A stretch of 64,000 nt of DNA from a virus (IMGVR_UViG_3300025872_000036:124001-188000); one strand, 5' to 3'; numbered from the stretch's first letter, positions 1 to 8,634 are shown. Numbers and translations: made by a program. The notes: generated by a model not told the origin, from the letters alone.

Positions 1-543
1 ACACCTTCCGGAACAATTGATAGGATCTATATTACCAGCTTTGGTTCAGGATATACAGAAACACCAACAATCACAATAGAAAATGCATTTGCAACAAGAA
101 ATGCATCTGCCATCATCTTGGGTGAGACCAGAAGTTCTGGTGGTAATTATCTTGCTCGCTATATTAGCCGTCGTGTTACCTTAAATGACGGTTTTGAATC
201 AAGTGATCTTCGAGTATTCTTGACTGCATACAAGCCTCCAGCTACAGGTATTGAGGTATATTACAAGATACTAAATGCCGATGATTCGGATGATTTTGAT
301 ACGAAACCATATACAAGAATGTTACAATACACACCATCTGGAGTAACATCCACAAACTACAATGATTATATTGAATATGAATATCGTCCATCGTTGAACA
401 CGGATTCAATTCTTTATACAAGTGGAACTACAACGTATGATACCTTCAAATATTTTGCGATAAAAATCGTGCTAAGTAGTTCGGATACAACACTTGTGCC
501 TAAAGTTCGTGACATGAGAGCAATTGCTCTACCAGCAGGATGA
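1..543 (+). CDS. C-terminal part of a virion structural (baseplate-type) protein
   Basis: The frame is open from base 1, so the 5' end lies outside the window; 180 residues are visible. The visible part holds a beta-rich stretch (TPTITIENAF), then YISRRVTLNDGFESSDLRVF and LTAYKPPATGIEVYYKI. This LTAYKP...EVYYK pattern is familiar from large structural proteins next to the fibre genes of cyanophage-like T4 relatives; I assign it by recollection, not by search. It ends two bases before the next start, so it is translationally coupled with the small gene downstream. Exact identity (baseplate wedge or fibre-attachment protein) is not determined. Confidence 0.6.
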   Translation, partial: TPSGTIDRIYITSFGSGYTETPTITIENAFATRNASAIILGETRSSGGNYLARYISRRVTLNDGFESSDLRVFLTAYKPPATGIEVYYKILNADDSDDFDTKPYTRMLQYTPSGVTSTNYNDYIEYEYRPSLNTDSILYTSGTTTYDTFKYFAIKIVLSSSDTTLVPKVRDMRAIALPAG

Positions 544-544
544 T

Positions 545-754
545 ATGACAAAAGTCAAAATTACAGATACTCAATATGTCCGCGATATTCATTCAAAAGC
601 CATTTTGAATACAAATAAGGCGCAACTTGATGAATACAAGGTAAAGAAGAACATGATGGCCAAAGTCAATGAAATAAATACATTAAAGCAAGAAGTTTCT
701 GAAATCAAGGATACCATGAACAAGATACTAGCATTGTTGTCGGAGAACAAATAA
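545..754 (+). CDS. small coiled-coil protein of the fibre region
   Basis: A 69-residue protein beginning MTKVKITDTQ at the ATG just after the preceding stop; an upstream in-frame ATG at 524 lies inside the previous gene and is less likely. The C-terminal half (KVNEINTLKQEVSEIKDTMNKILALL) has hydrophobic residues at heptad spacing and is probably a coiled coil. Its stop shares a base with the ATG of the fibre gene at 754. No family is recognised. Its position suggests a minor structural or assembly role; this is inference only. Confidence 0.6.
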   Translation: MTKVKITDTQYVRDIHSKAILNTNKAQLDEYKVKKNMMAKVNEINTLKQEVSEIKDTMNKILALLSENK

Positions 755-1641
755 TGGCAGTCAGTAATGTTGCATTGACAAATACTTTTGATCAATGGAG
801 ATTGGTTACCAATCAACTTGCTGTCATTGCAAATGACATCCTCGATGATGGTCGTCAAACATATCGCAACTTGATTGCAAATGTTGCAACGTCAAATACC
901 GTTGTTTCAAACGTCGTTACAATTTCGGCGATGAATGTTGAACCAACAATTATCGCAGCCTTTGCAAAGGCTAATGCCGCAAACGTTGCATTTGATGTTG
1001 CTAATGCTGGATTTAACAAAGCAAATACTGCTGCATCAATAGGTTCTGCGGCTTTTGACAAGGCAAACACTGCTAATGTTGTTGGATCTGGTGCATTTGA
1101 CAAGGCAAATAGTGCGAATGTTGTAGCAGTCTCCGCGTTCAATGCAGCAAATACAGGTACACCTGCGGGCGTCATAATGCCTTATGCGGGATCATCTGAA
1201 CCATCTGGTTGGTTGTTCTGTTCCGGTAATGCTGTTTCCAGAACAACATATTCTGGACTATTTTCTGCAATTGGAACAACATATGGTCCAGGAGATAATT
1301 CAACGACATTCAATCTACCCGATCTTCGTGGTCGTGTAATTGCTGGTCGAGACGACATGGGCGGCACTGCAGCATTGCGTGTTACTGATTCTGGCTCAAA
1401 TGCAAATAGTGGCATTGCTGGAACTACGCTTGGTGCAAATGGCGGTACACAGACACACATACTAACAACAGCTCAGCTGCCTACGTTTAACATGAGAAGC
1501 ACTACAGCCACAAGTTCTCCTGCACATGGTGATTTTGCACCATTCCCTGTTGCTGATGATGTAAATGTCACAGTCGGTGAAAATTATCCACACTTGAATA
1601 TGCAGCCAACAATAATTCTCAATTACATAATTAAAACATAA
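754..1641 (+). CDS. tail fibre protein with phage tail-collar domain
   Basis: A 295-residue protein in three parts. Residues 1-60 (MAVSNVALTNTFDQWRLVTN) form an N-terminal module shared with the gene at 2075. Residues about 70-135 hold four copies of a 14-residue repeat (AFDKANTANVVGSG type). From about residue 139 it has a tail-collar domain: GVIMPYAGSSEPSGWLFCSG, then FNLPDLRGRVIAGRDDMGG, ending with the typical NMQPTIILNYIIK. Collar domains occur in short fibres and receptor-binding fibres (T4 gp12 type). It is followed by a DUF4376-like gene, as is common for a fibre and its assembly helper. Confidence 0.85.
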   Translation: MAVSNVALTNTFDQWRLVTNQLAVIANDILDDGRQTYRNLIANVATSNTVVSNVVTISAMNVEPTIIAAFAKANAANVAFDVANAGFNKANTAASIGSAAFDKANTANVVGSGAFDKANSANVVAVSAFNAANTGTPAGVIMPYAGSSEPSGWLFCSGNAVSRTTYSGLFSAIGTTYGPGDNSTTFNLPDLRGRVIAGRDDMGGTAALRVTDSGSNANSGIAGTTLGANGGTQTHILTTAQLPTFNMRSTTATSSPAHGDFAPFPVADDVNVTVGENYPHLNMQPTIILNYIIKT

Positions 1642-1652
1642 CGGAAATTTAA

Positions 1653-2060
1653 ATGTCAAATAGCACTCAATTTGAAGCCGAAAAACACAAAAAATTTGCT
1701 CTTTTAGTTAGTGAATTTACTTTTGGGTTTTCACACAAAGATTTTTTGTGTGATGGTGTAACATATTGTTTTAGTCTACACGAATTTGCACATCTACTTA
1801 TAGGCTATATCGGTGGTGTTCAAACATTTCCTGTTAGAACACATGACGGAACATTGCTGACATTAAATAGACAGCAGCTTGAAAAACTATTTGGTGCAGC
1901 ATACATGAACGTACTAAAGCAGAGAGATATTGAATTTGCAGCAAATTATAAAAAATGGATTGATTGCGAGACAATTGAAGATCTGAATAATTTGAATCCA
2001 AAAGAAGGATGGAGTTATAGATCAGTCGCACTTGAAGCCTATGAGAATGCTAAAAAATAA
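1653..2060 (+). CDS. DUF4376-like fibre-associated protein
   Basis: A 135-residue protein with an ACGGAAA ribosome-binding stretch before its ATG. The segment FPVRTHDGTLLTLNRQQLEK followed by a helical region and ETIEDLNNLNP resembles the DUF4376 family, small proteins encoded beside phage tail-fibre genes; members usually carry a W/VRT.DG..v.Ld..qL pattern. Function is not established; a chaperone or fibre-tip role is often suggested. It sits between two fibre genes that share an N-terminal module, which fits an accessory role in fibre assembly. Assignment is from pattern recognition only. Confidence 0.5.
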   Translation: MSNSTQFEAEKHKKFALLVSEFTFGFSHKDFLCDGVTYCFSLHEFAHLLIGYIGGVQTFPVRTHDGTLLTLNRQQLEKLFGAAYMNVLKQRDIEFAANYKKWIDCETIEDLNNLNPKEGWSYRSVALEAYENAKK

Positions 2061-2074
2061 CGGAGTCGATTTAG

Positions 2075-2785
2075 ATGGCCATCAGTAATGTATCACTAAC
2101 GAATACGTTTGACGAATGGAGAGTGACTACAAATCAGCTTATCGTTGTAACTAACGATTTGCTTGGTGATGGCTTAACAACATATCGTAGTGTTACTGCA
2201 AATGTCGTTACTGCAAATACATTATTTTTTGGTTCATTGAATGTAGTTACACTTTTAGCATCAACATTTGATCGTGCAAATGCAGCTAATCTTGTGGCAA
2301 ATGTTGCATTTGATACAGCAAATGCAGCTTTTGCAAAAGCAAACATAGCAAATAACAATGCTAGCAATACGGTCTTAAAAACTGGCGACACGATGACAGG
2401 AACACTCGTTGTTCCTACAATAAATGTTAGTCAAAATTTAAGAGTTACTGGCGGAACAGTAGATATAACAGCTGCAAATATTCTATCACAAACGCTGACT
2501 GACGCAAACACAATTTCTTGGGACGCTTCTCTCGGTCAGATTGCTACAGTAACACTTGGTGGCAATAGAACTCTTGCAAATGCAACTAATCTGAGAGTTG
2601 GTACATATGTTCTGCACGTTATTCAAGATGGAACTGGTGGTAGAACATTGACATTCTCAAATCAATATAGATTTACAGGAAACGTTTCTCCACCATTAAC
2701 AGCGAATGCAAATTCGAGAGATATGTTTTCATTTGTATCCGATGGCACTAGATTATATGGCGCTCTAATACCTGATGTCGGATAA
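2075..2785 (+). CDS. tail fibre protein, repeat type
   Basis: A 236-residue protein starting MAISNVSLTNTFDEWRVTTN, clearly paralogous at the N terminus to the gene at 754. The middle has 14-residue AFDKAN-type repeats (residues about 65-100), then the linker KTGDTMTGTLVV, and a C-terminal domain from about residue 125 (ISWDASLGQIATVTLGGNRT ... FSFVSDGTRLYGALIPDVG). The same C-terminal domain recurs in the genes at 14052 and 19561 and, diverged, at 15287. CGGAG precedes the ATG by about ten bases. It lies directly before a glycine-rich gene, the same arrangement as 19561/20441. Confidence 0.8.
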   Translation: MAISNVSLTNTFDEWRVTTNQLIVVTNDLLGDGLTTYRSVTANVVTANTLFFGSLNVVTLLASTFDRANAANLVANVAFDTANAAFAKANIANNNASNTVLKTGDTMTGTLVVPTINVSQNLRVTGGTVDITAANILSQTLTDANTISWDASLGQIATVTLGGNRTLANATNLRVGTYVLHVIQDGTGGRTLTFSNQYRFTGNVSPPLTANANSRDMFSFVSDGTRLYGALIPDVG

Positions 2786-2793
2786 TTTCTAGC

Positions 2794-3699
2794 ATGTTTA
2801 CAACAATAGTCACACGACCAAATCAAGTAATAAGAATTTCAAGCATTGCAAATAATGTGAATTTGCGTGCAAGTGCAAACACACCAACATATCCTGTAAA
2901 TCTATTTTGTTTTGTTGATGCAAATGTATCAAGTAATGTTTTTAATGGTCCTGCGCTAAGACTTGGAACAGGATGGGCCAACTCGACATATTTCTTCATA
3001 AGAAATACCGCAAACATTGTTGGTAATGTAGGCAACACGGGAGTTAGTGGGACAGGTGGTGCTGGTGGAAGAGGTTCCGGTTATAATGGTTCTCCTGTTG
3101 ATGGACAATCGGGTTCAGCTGGAGGAACAGGATTGGCTGGTGCAAATGGTTCTCCGGGATTTCAAGCAGAAACAGGCAATCAAGTTCTAAAAATATATTT
3201 TAATAATTTAGGAATAGTTAGAGGCGGCACTGGTGGTCCAGGTGGTTTTGGCGGTGGCGGCGGTGGCGGCGGTGGATCAACTGGTTATCTATTGGTTCCT
3301 AGCAAGGGCGTCCCGTACTATAATTATTATGGTGGTGGTGGCGGTGGCGGCGGTGCAGGTGTTTCTGGAGGAACTGGTGGTGCTGGTGGCGTATCATTGT
3401 ACGTTCCTTCAGGCTCCGCGGGATCAAACGGAACGGCATCACTAGGTGGAGCTGGTGGTGCAGCATCACCTGGCGGCAGTCCGCCCGGCGGCGCTGGGGG
3501 TCCTGGCGGAAACACGGCACAAGCAGGATTTGGTGGCGCAAATGGAGGCGGTTATGCATTCAATGCAACTCTTGGAGCAAAACCGGGAGGCACTGCTGGT
3601 GCTACAGGAAATATAGGAAACACAGGCTTTGCTATTGCAGGAAATAATTTAATTACGTTTATTGCTATTGGAACTCTAAGCGGCAACACAAGCAATTAA
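2794..3699 (+). CDS. glycine-rich putative fibre-tip adhesin
   Basis: A 301-residue protein. Residues 1-75 are a non-repetitive beta-type N-terminal part (MFTTIVTRPNQVIRISSIAN). The rest is dominated by glycine runs (GGGGGGGGGS, YYGGGGGGGGAG) separated by conserved linkers such as GYLLVPSKGVPYYNYYGG. Glycine-rich segments of this kind form polyglycine bundles in gp38-type adhesins at the fibre tip of T-even relatives; that role here is inference. The gene at 20441 is a paralogue, and both follow a fibre gene with the same C-terminal domain. Low-complexity GC-rich DNA contrasts with its neighbours. Confidence 0.7.
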   Translation: MFTTIVTRPNQVIRISSIANNVNLRASANTPTYPVNLFCFVDANVSSNVFNGPALRLGTGWANSTYFFIRNTANIVGNVGNTGVSGTGGAGGRGSGYNGSPVDGQSGSAGGTGLAGANGSPGFQAETGNQVLKIYFNNLGIVRGGTGGPGGFGGGGGGGGGSTGYLLVPSKGVPYYNYYGGGGGGGGAGVSGGTGGAGGVSLYVPSGSAGSNGTASLGGAGGAASPGGSPPGGAGGPGGNTAQAGFGGANGGGYAFNATLGAKPGGTAGATGNIGNTGFAIAGNNLITFIAIGTLSGNTSN

Positions 3700-4317
3700 T
3701 TATATAAACTTTGGTCCAACGACCCATATGACAATTGATTTTCTAATTCCTCGTGTCACGGGATTTACTCTATGAATGAGATATGAGGGGAAAAATATGA
3801 TTCTCCCTCTTTTCATGATTACTTTTTCTGGTTCATTTTGATTTCCAACATTTATTTCAAATTCACCACCCTCAAAGTCTTTTTCTGGATCTGATAGACA
3901 CATAACAACTGATAGTTTTCTCGTCGTATTTGGAGTGCTTTGACCATGCAATATGTCCATATGCCAGTCATATTTTCCATCCTCGGAAGCGTGATATTCG
4001 GTATATTGAATATCACGATATCCGTTTAAATTATAGTTATAGTAGTTTTCATTTATCGTTGTTATGATTGAATTGAATTTATCAAATATCCAACTTGTGT
4101 TTTCATCTTTTGTATAAAAGTGAACTTTTGATTTTCTTATTTTTTCAAGTTCTTGCTCATCTTGGGTTCCAACAACTGTCGCTTTTTGCAATTCGTTCGA
4201 AGAACATATTTCTTCGATTTTTTTTAGTTCATCATCATTAAATCCATTATCCCAATAAGCCCATGAATATGTTACATTTGATCTTTCTTCAGGATTGTTG
4301 GATAATACTTTGTACAT
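3700..4317 (-). CDS. 2-oxoglutarate/Fe(II)-dependent oxygenase (prolyl 4-hydroxylase-like)
   Basis: The only gene on the - strand. A 205-residue protein; I chose the ATG at 4317 because GGAG lies six bases before it, while the longer reading starts at a GTG. The double-stranded beta-helix signature is complete: His119-x-Asp121 (YDWHMDI) and His182 (LIHRV) to bind iron, and Arg192 (IRKS) for 2-oxoglutarate, with FEGGEFEI between. Such enzymes hydroxylate proteins, sugars or bases; in aquatic T4-like phages they are common beside fibre genes, with unknown targets. It converges tail-to-tail with the glycine-rich gene, whose stop abuts its own, and diverges from the gene at 4385. Confidence 0.88.
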   Translation of the reverse strand: MYKVLSNNPEERSNVTYSWAYWDNGFNDDELKKIEEICSSNELQKATVVGTQDEQELEKIRKSKVHFYTKDENTSWIFDKFNSIITTINENYYNYNLNGYRDIQYTEYHASEDGKYDWHMDILHGQSTPNTTRKLSVVMCLSDPEKDFEGGEFEINVGNQNEPEKVIMKRGRIIFFPSYLIHRVNPVTRGIRKSIVIWVVGPKFI

Positions 4318-4344
4318 GAAGTTCTCCACATGACAATTTTTTCA

Positions 4345-4352
4345 TATAAATA
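4345..4352 (+). promoter_or_regulatory. T4-type late promoter TATAAATA
   Basis: Exact TATAAATA octamer, the T4 late promoter -10 element recognised by RNA polymerase carrying gp55. It lies 32 bases before the ATG at 4385, in the divergent gap between the oxygenase and that gene. Confidence 0.7.
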
Positions 4353-4384
4353 TATAGTATATGTACTAGAACACGAGGAAAAAG

Positions 4385-4831
4385 ATGGAAGTCAAGTATC
4401 GAATAATTGATGTTGATCCCAATCAGCACTCTATCATCGTTAGATATTATACAAATGTATTGACAGAAGATAGTTTGGCCATTTCGTTCAATACCGACGG
4501 ATCAATTGCAAGAAGAGCAGATGGCTCTCCGCAAAGATGTCAAACAGACTATCACATCAATATATGGAAAACAGAAACACCGCCAACGGAAGAAGAAATA
4601 CAAAAGATTGCGAATGATTCCGCTCCATATGACTGGTTCAAGTTGAAACACGACATTTTGGATCCAAACATAGATACATCTCTATCAAATGTTTCGTCTC
4701 TTGTTGGTAAAGAATTTGCAGCAATAAAACCTGTTATTGCTATCGTTGAAGAAAAAACAACAGAAGAAAACATTGAAAACGAGATTCAAAAAATAATCGA
4801 TTCACTAACAGCAAATACATCAAATACCTAA
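4385..4831 (+). CDS. conserved phage protein of fibre region, unknown function
   Basis: A 148-residue protein with AGGAAAAAG before the ATG. It begins MEVKYRIIDVDPNQHSIIVR and continues with a beta-rich stretch (YYTNVLTEDSLAISFNTDG), then a helical acidic C-terminal half (VEEKTTEENIENEIQKIIDS). Openings of the type YkI..VD...HSIvVRyyTd are seen in small phage proteins encoded near fibre genes, but I cannot name a domain. It has its own late promoter and precedes the PP-loop gene. A role in fibre assembly is possible from position only. Confidence 0.55.
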   Translation: MEVKYRIIDVDPNQHSIIVRYYTNVLTEDSLAISFNTDGSIARRADGSPQRCQTDYHINIWKTETPPTEEEIQKIANDSAPYDWFKLKHDILDPNIDTSLSNVSSLVGKEFAAIKPVIAIVEEKTTEENIENEIQKIIDSLTANTSNT

Positions 4832-4846
4832 TTAGTTTTTTTCGTC

Positions 4847-6022
4847 ATGAACAAGAAGTTGGGCTTTTATACTATAGGCACAAGTGTGTTTGAATCCAAG
4901 ATACAAGCATGTGTTTTGGCAAATAAAGTCTTGAAAGAAATGAATCAAAGTATTCATCCTTTGAGATTGCTACAGTGGAATTTCAATGATGAAGTATTTG
5001 AAGCATATGACTGGACAAAAGAGCCAGAAAAAACTCTTGACGAATTATACAATGCAAGGGCGCGAGACATTCGTGAAAAATATGATCATGTGATTGTTAG
5101 TTATAGTGGAGGTGCTGATAGTCATAACATGCTTATGGCTTTTCTAAGACAAGATCTATTTGTCGATGAAATCATAGTCACGCACATGAATAAGGCCATG
5201 AATGATTATGCTATAATTGATCCATCCGAAAAATCAGCAAGGTATGCATATTCATCTGAATATGCTCTTCAAACGATTCCAAGATTAAAAGAAATATCAA
5301 ATCTTTCTCCACAAACAAAGATAAGAATATTTGATGTAAGCGATTCTGTGTTCAACGCATTTGCAAGACATAATGATGAAAGTTGGATCTTTCAAGTCAG
5401 GGAAGAATTGAATCCTATAGATGCATCGCGATACAATTATCTTCAATTTCCAGAATTCAAGAAGCAGCTTGATCACGACAAGAAAACAGCAATAATTCTT
5501 GGTGTTGATAAACCAAAGATTCGCATATTTGAAGACACAAAAAAAGTTTGTATGTATTTTAGCGATAGAATGGCAAACATAACACCAATAGGTGAATATG
5601 CTAAAGATTATACAAACACGACAATTGAATATTTTTATTGGTCACCTGATGCATGTGACATGATATGCAAACAAGCACATGTCATCATGAATTGGTTGAG
5701 AATAAACACGAAGTTTCAACCTTTTTTTTACAAGATGCCAAAGCCCCTTGAAATGGGAAGAATACCTTCCGAGAGAATCATAAGACCCTTGTTATACACA
5801 ACGTGGAATGGTTCATGGTTTCAAGCCAATAAGGCAATGTTTGATTGGTATTCTGAGTTTGATTACTGGTTCATAGAAAATCATAGAAACACCATTGAAT
5901 ATTCTTTATGGAAAAAAGGTCTTGCTCATGTCATAAAAAATTGCGACTTGTACATACAAAATAGACATAGACCCGATGCTTTAATGACTATTGAAAAGCA
6001 ATATTTTGTTGGTTTGATGTAA
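4847..6022 (+). CDS. PP-loop ATP pyrophosphatase, unknown substrate
   Basis: A 391-residue protein with a PP-loop nucleotide-binding signature YSGGADSHNML near residues 83-93 (SGGxDS type), typical of enzymes that adenylate a carboxyl, carbonyl or sulfate group: tRNA thiolases, Asn/argininosuccinate synthetases, PAPS reductases and QueC. The rest (for example FYWSPDACDMICKQAHVIMNW) does not place it in one subfamily; it lacks the SGxxADE motif seen in the other PP-loop protein at 44733. Phages of this group carry such genes near fibre genes. No obvious ribosome site precedes the ATG. Substrate and function are unknown. Confidence 0.7.
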   Translation: MNKKLGFYTIGTSVFESKIQACVLANKVLKEMNQSIHPLRLLQWNFNDEVFEAYDWTKEPEKTLDELYNARARDIREKYDHVIVSYSGGADSHNMLMAFLRQDLFVDEIIVTHMNKAMNDYAIIDPSEKSARYAYSSEYALQTIPRLKEISNLSPQTKIRIFDVSDSVFNAFARHNDESWIFQVREELNPIDASRYNYLQFPEFKKQLDHDKKTAIILGVDKPKIRIFEDTKKVCMYFSDRMANITPIGEYAKDYTNTTIEYFYWSPDACDMICKQAHVIMNWLRINTKFQPFFYKMPKPLEMGRIPSERIIRPLLYTTWNGSWFQANKAMFDWYSEFDYWFIENHRNTIEYSLWKKGLAHVIKNCDLYIQNRHRPDALMTIEKQYFVGLM

Positions 6023-6052
6023 AATAGCATTTGTCTTGTTTTTCTTGATATA

Positions 6053-6059
6053 CTAAATA
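6053..6059 (+). promoter_or_regulatory. putative late promoter CTAAATA
   Basis: TACTAAATAG lies 17 bases before the ATG at 6077. It differs from TATAAATA by the first part of the octamer; the same CTAAATA variant precedes the tail tube gene (28322) and the gene at 50327, which supports it as a local variant of the late element. Confidence 0.5.
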
Positions 6060-6076
6060 GTCAAAAAGGCACGAAG

Positions 6077-6412
6077 ATGGCATCTTACGCGGAACTAATA
6101 GTCGATCAGGGCTCTACTTTTAGCACGATTTTGACGCTAACTGACGATACAACCAATTTACCGATTAATGTTTCGGGTTATTCAATCAATGCAAATATCA
6201 AGAAATCATATTATTCTGCAAACAATACTGCAGTTTTCACTTCTGTAATAAATGATGCTGCAAATGGAAATGTAAGTATTTCACTTTCGGCAGACACTTC
6301 CTTAAATATAAAGGCAGGTAGATATGTTTATGATGTAAAAACAACAAGCACGGGAAATGTTGTTACTAGAATTATTGAGGGTATTCTAACGGTAACACCA
6401 AGAGTATCATGA
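6077..6412 (+). CDS. small beta-rich virion structural protein
   Basis: A 111-residue protein, MASYAELIVDQGSTFSTILT, followed by alternating strands and a conserved-looking end AGRYVYDVKTTSTGNVVTRI and EGILTVTP. This pattern (DQG.TF....l.......v.ltG.......r.......GrYvYDv......v.Ri.eG...vtP) is familiar from small structural proteins of T4-like marine phages encoded just before fibre genes. A homologue may act as a fibre or baseplate connector, but the function is not known. It is two bases upstream of the next small structural gene and starts a transcription unit behind a putative late promoter. Confidence 0.6.
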   Translation: MASYAELIVDQGSTFSTILTLTDDTTNLPINVSGYSINANIKKSYYSANNTAVFTSVINDAANGNVSISLSADTSLNIKAGRYVYDVKTTSTGNVVTRIIEGILTVTPRVS

Positions 6413-6413
6413 T

Positions 6414-6611
6414 ATGGCAATATCCGTAAAAATAAATTCGCAGAATCAACAAAAAGTGAGAACTATCGCACCTGTTGCAGCGGCTACTTTAGTAGGGCTT
6501 ACCGATATTTCAATTGTAGATTCCGTAAATAATGCCACAGTTGTATACAATACAAATACATCAAAATATGAAATAAAAGCACTTCCTGTAATATTTGGCG
6601 GTACGTTCTAA
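6414..6611 (+). CDS. small virion structural protein
   Basis: A 65-residue protein, MAISVKINSQNQQKVRTIAP, with the centre LVGLTDISIVDSVNNATVVY and the end FGGTF. The pattern L.dv(d)...vnn.tlvYn..t.kYe.k.lP...GGTF is recognisable from short proteins that accompany fibre genes in T4-like marine phages. The stop shares its last base with the ATG of the fibre gene at 6611, indicating coupled translation. The function is not known; it may be a peptide-sized virion component or be joined to fibre assembly. Confidence 0.6.
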   Translation: MAISVKINSQNQQKVRTIAPVAAATLVGLTDISIVDSVNNATVVYNTNTSKYEIKALPVIFGGTF

Positions 6612-7633
6612 TGGCAAATACCACCACTATAATTTTAAAGAATTCAGGAACTATAGGCAATACACCAACTGCAGCTAATTTACAGTTTGGAGAACTTGCG
6701 CTAAACTATGCTGATGGTTTGTTATTTTATAAATCAGCAAATGGAACAGTTCTTAGCATAAGTGGAAGTGGGGGTGGTGGCGGTACAGGTAATGGTCAGG
6801 CTGCATTTGATCAGGCCAACTTAGCATATAATCAAGCAAATACATCCGCGTTAGTAGCAAACTTAGCATTCGACAAAGCAAATACGGCTAACGTTATTGC
6901 TTCTGCAGCATTTGATGCTGCCAATGCTGCTGGTTCGTCTGCTACAGTTACTGCAGCATTTAACAAAGCAAATAGCGCAAACATAATTGCAGATGCTTCT
7001 TTTGCTCGCGCTAACGCAGCTAACTTGATTGCCAATCTTGCATTCGACAAAGCAAATACGGCTAACGTTATTGCTTCTGCAGCATTTGATGCAGCCAATG
7101 CTGCTGGTTCACCTGCTGTAGTTGCTGCAGCATTTGATAAAGCAAATACAGCAAACATAATTGCAGATGCTTCTTTTGCAAAAGCAAATGCAGTAAACTT
7201 GATTGCTAATCTAGCATTTGACAAAGCAAACACAGCCAACATAATTGCAAATGCTTCCTTTGCTCGCGCTAACGCAGCTAACTTGATCGCAAATCTTGCA
7301 TTTGACAAAGCAAATACAGCTAACGTATTTGCAGTTTCGGCATTTGCGGCACAAAACGTCACATCTGGTGTAGCAAATGCAGCATTCAATGCAGCAAACA
7401 CTATGGTGATGAAGACTGGTAACACCATGACTGGACAACTGGTCATGGCTGTTGGAGTACCTTCAACATCACAAAATACAGGTTCAATAATTATAAATGG
7501 TGGACTTGGTTTATCTGGAAATGTCTATGTAAGTAATTCATCATACTATGGATTTGCAAACACATCAAACGTTTCTGTTGCAAAAATTCAATACAATGCT
7601 GCTTGTAATTCTATTGACTTTGTGTTTGGCTAA
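6611..7633 (+). CDS. tail fibre protein with 14-residue repeat array
   Basis: A 340-residue protein. Residues 1-55 (NTPTAANLQFGELALNYADG) form an N-terminal head resembling the ELA(L/I)NyaDGkLfyK module found at the start of many phage fibres. After a glycine spacer, residues about 65-255 hold roughly a dozen copies of a 14-residue repeat of the type AFDKANTANVIASA. The C-terminal part starts with MKTGNTMTGQLVM and carries NTGSIIINGGLGLSGNVYVS, a beta-strand pattern seen in fibre shafts. The repeat probably forms a regular shaft. The stop overlaps the next ATG by one base. Confidence 0.8.
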   Translation: MANTTTIILKNSGTIGNTPTAANLQFGELALNYADGLLFYKSANGTVLSISGSGGGGGTGNGQAAFDQANLAYNQANTSALVANLAFDKANTANVIASAAFDAANAAGSSATVTAAFNKANSANIIADASFARANAANLIANLAFDKANTANVIASAAFDAANAAGSPAVVAAAFDKANTANIIADASFAKANAVNLIANLAFDKANTANIIANASFARANAANLIANLAFDKANTANVFAVSAFAAQNVTSGVANAAFNAANTMVMKTGNTMTGQLVMAVGVPSTSQNTGSIIINGGLGLSGNVYVSNSSYYGFANTSNVSVAKIQYNAACNSIDFVFG

Positions 7634-8634
7634 TGTCAGTAAATGCAAGATTATTCAACACGGGTGTTTTTAATTCAAACACATACTTTGATGAGATAAC
7701 ATCTACAGGTAAGTTTCAAGTTACTACAGCTGCATCTCTCGCGTCTACATTTGATGAAATCTCTTCTATAGATGTTCCACTAAGAGTTTTGGGGGATGGT
7801 ATATTGACATCAAATAATTATTTTGATGAGATAAATGTCATTACTAACCCTGTTCCTATAGCAATTACTGATTCTCCATATTTGGTTCTTGAAACTGTAG
7901 CAACTTATCTTAGAGACTACTTAAGCACAAGTTTAAGAACTCCAAACTTCAATGCATATAGTCTTGATGGACCATCATCGTTTACAACATATGAAATTAG
8001 TCCATATTTTATTCTTGATGGTGGTGGTGACATGTTTGATAGTGGAAATTATACTGCACCATGGCTATATTCAAACACAAATTATACCTCAAGTTCAGCA
8101 ATTCCTACCAATTTGTGTATAAACTACGGTAATACAAAATCAAACATTACTGATACTAATTTTTACTACACAAGTTTGGGATATTCGAATACCGCCAGAC
8201 CTCTGACAGTTATTGGTGCTAGAAGCAACACCGGTTCTCCTGTGGGATTTCAAAAAGCAGGAAATAGTGGTGCGGATGGTGCCGGCCTAAGAGCAAACGG
8301 TGAAATTTATGCGGGCAATACAGTAAACGGATTTACTGTATATGCAACATATACACAGAGTTATAATACAACTGATCCTATCGTTTGTGATGTTTTTATT
8401 CTTTTAGGTCATTCATATTGGAACTCTACATTTGATAAAATTAGAAGAATTGAAGTTTCGGGTACTGGTGCTCAAAGTGGAGCACTTGTTGCTTTTGGAG
8501 CAAACACAGCAAACGTTATGGCTATCACGACATTGATTTCAAAGCCGGCAACTACACAAATACCAGTTGGCGACATACAAAATCTAGTAAATACTTACAC
8601 TACTCTTGTTGGACAATCGCTAAACTTTTTCTAA
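7633..8634 (+). CDS. fibre-region structural protein, unknown
   Basis: A 333-residue protein beginning MSVNARLFNTGVFNSNTYFD. Residues 10-75 contain three copies of a strand-turn element ending in (N/S)T.FDEI (NTYFDEI, ASTFDEI, NNYFDEI). The remainder is aromatic- and Asn/Thr-rich (EISPYFILDGGGDMFDSGNY), suggesting a beta-rich virion protein with a possible carbohydrate-binding part. No known domain is recognised. It is coupled to the fibre gene upstream by a one-base overlap and is followed by a putative late promoter before the long fibre gene, so it probably ends this transcription unit. Confidence 0.55.
   Translation: MSVNARLFNTGVFNSNTYFDEITSTGKFQVTTAASLASTFDEISSIDVPLRVLGDGILTSNNYFDEINVITNPVPIAITDSPYLVLETVATYLRDYLSTSLRTPNFNAYSLDGPSSFTTYEISPYFILDGGGDMFDSGNYTAPWLYSNTNYTSSSAIPTNLCINYGNTKSNITDTNFYYTSLGYSNTARPLTVIGARSNTGSPVGFQKAGNSGADGAGLRANGEIYAGNTVNGFTVYATYTQSYNTTDPIVCDVFILLGHSYWNSTFDKIRRIEVSGTGAQSGALVAFGANTANVMAITTLISKPATTQIPVGDIQNLVNTYTTLVGQSLNFF

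Noticed and set aside
6832-7446. A 204-codon - strand frame opposite the fibre at 6611, and similar ones at 10072-10353 and 855-1175
   Set aside because: They are shadows of the Ala/Asn/Lys repeats of the fibres; their products are just Ala/Phe/Leu repeats.
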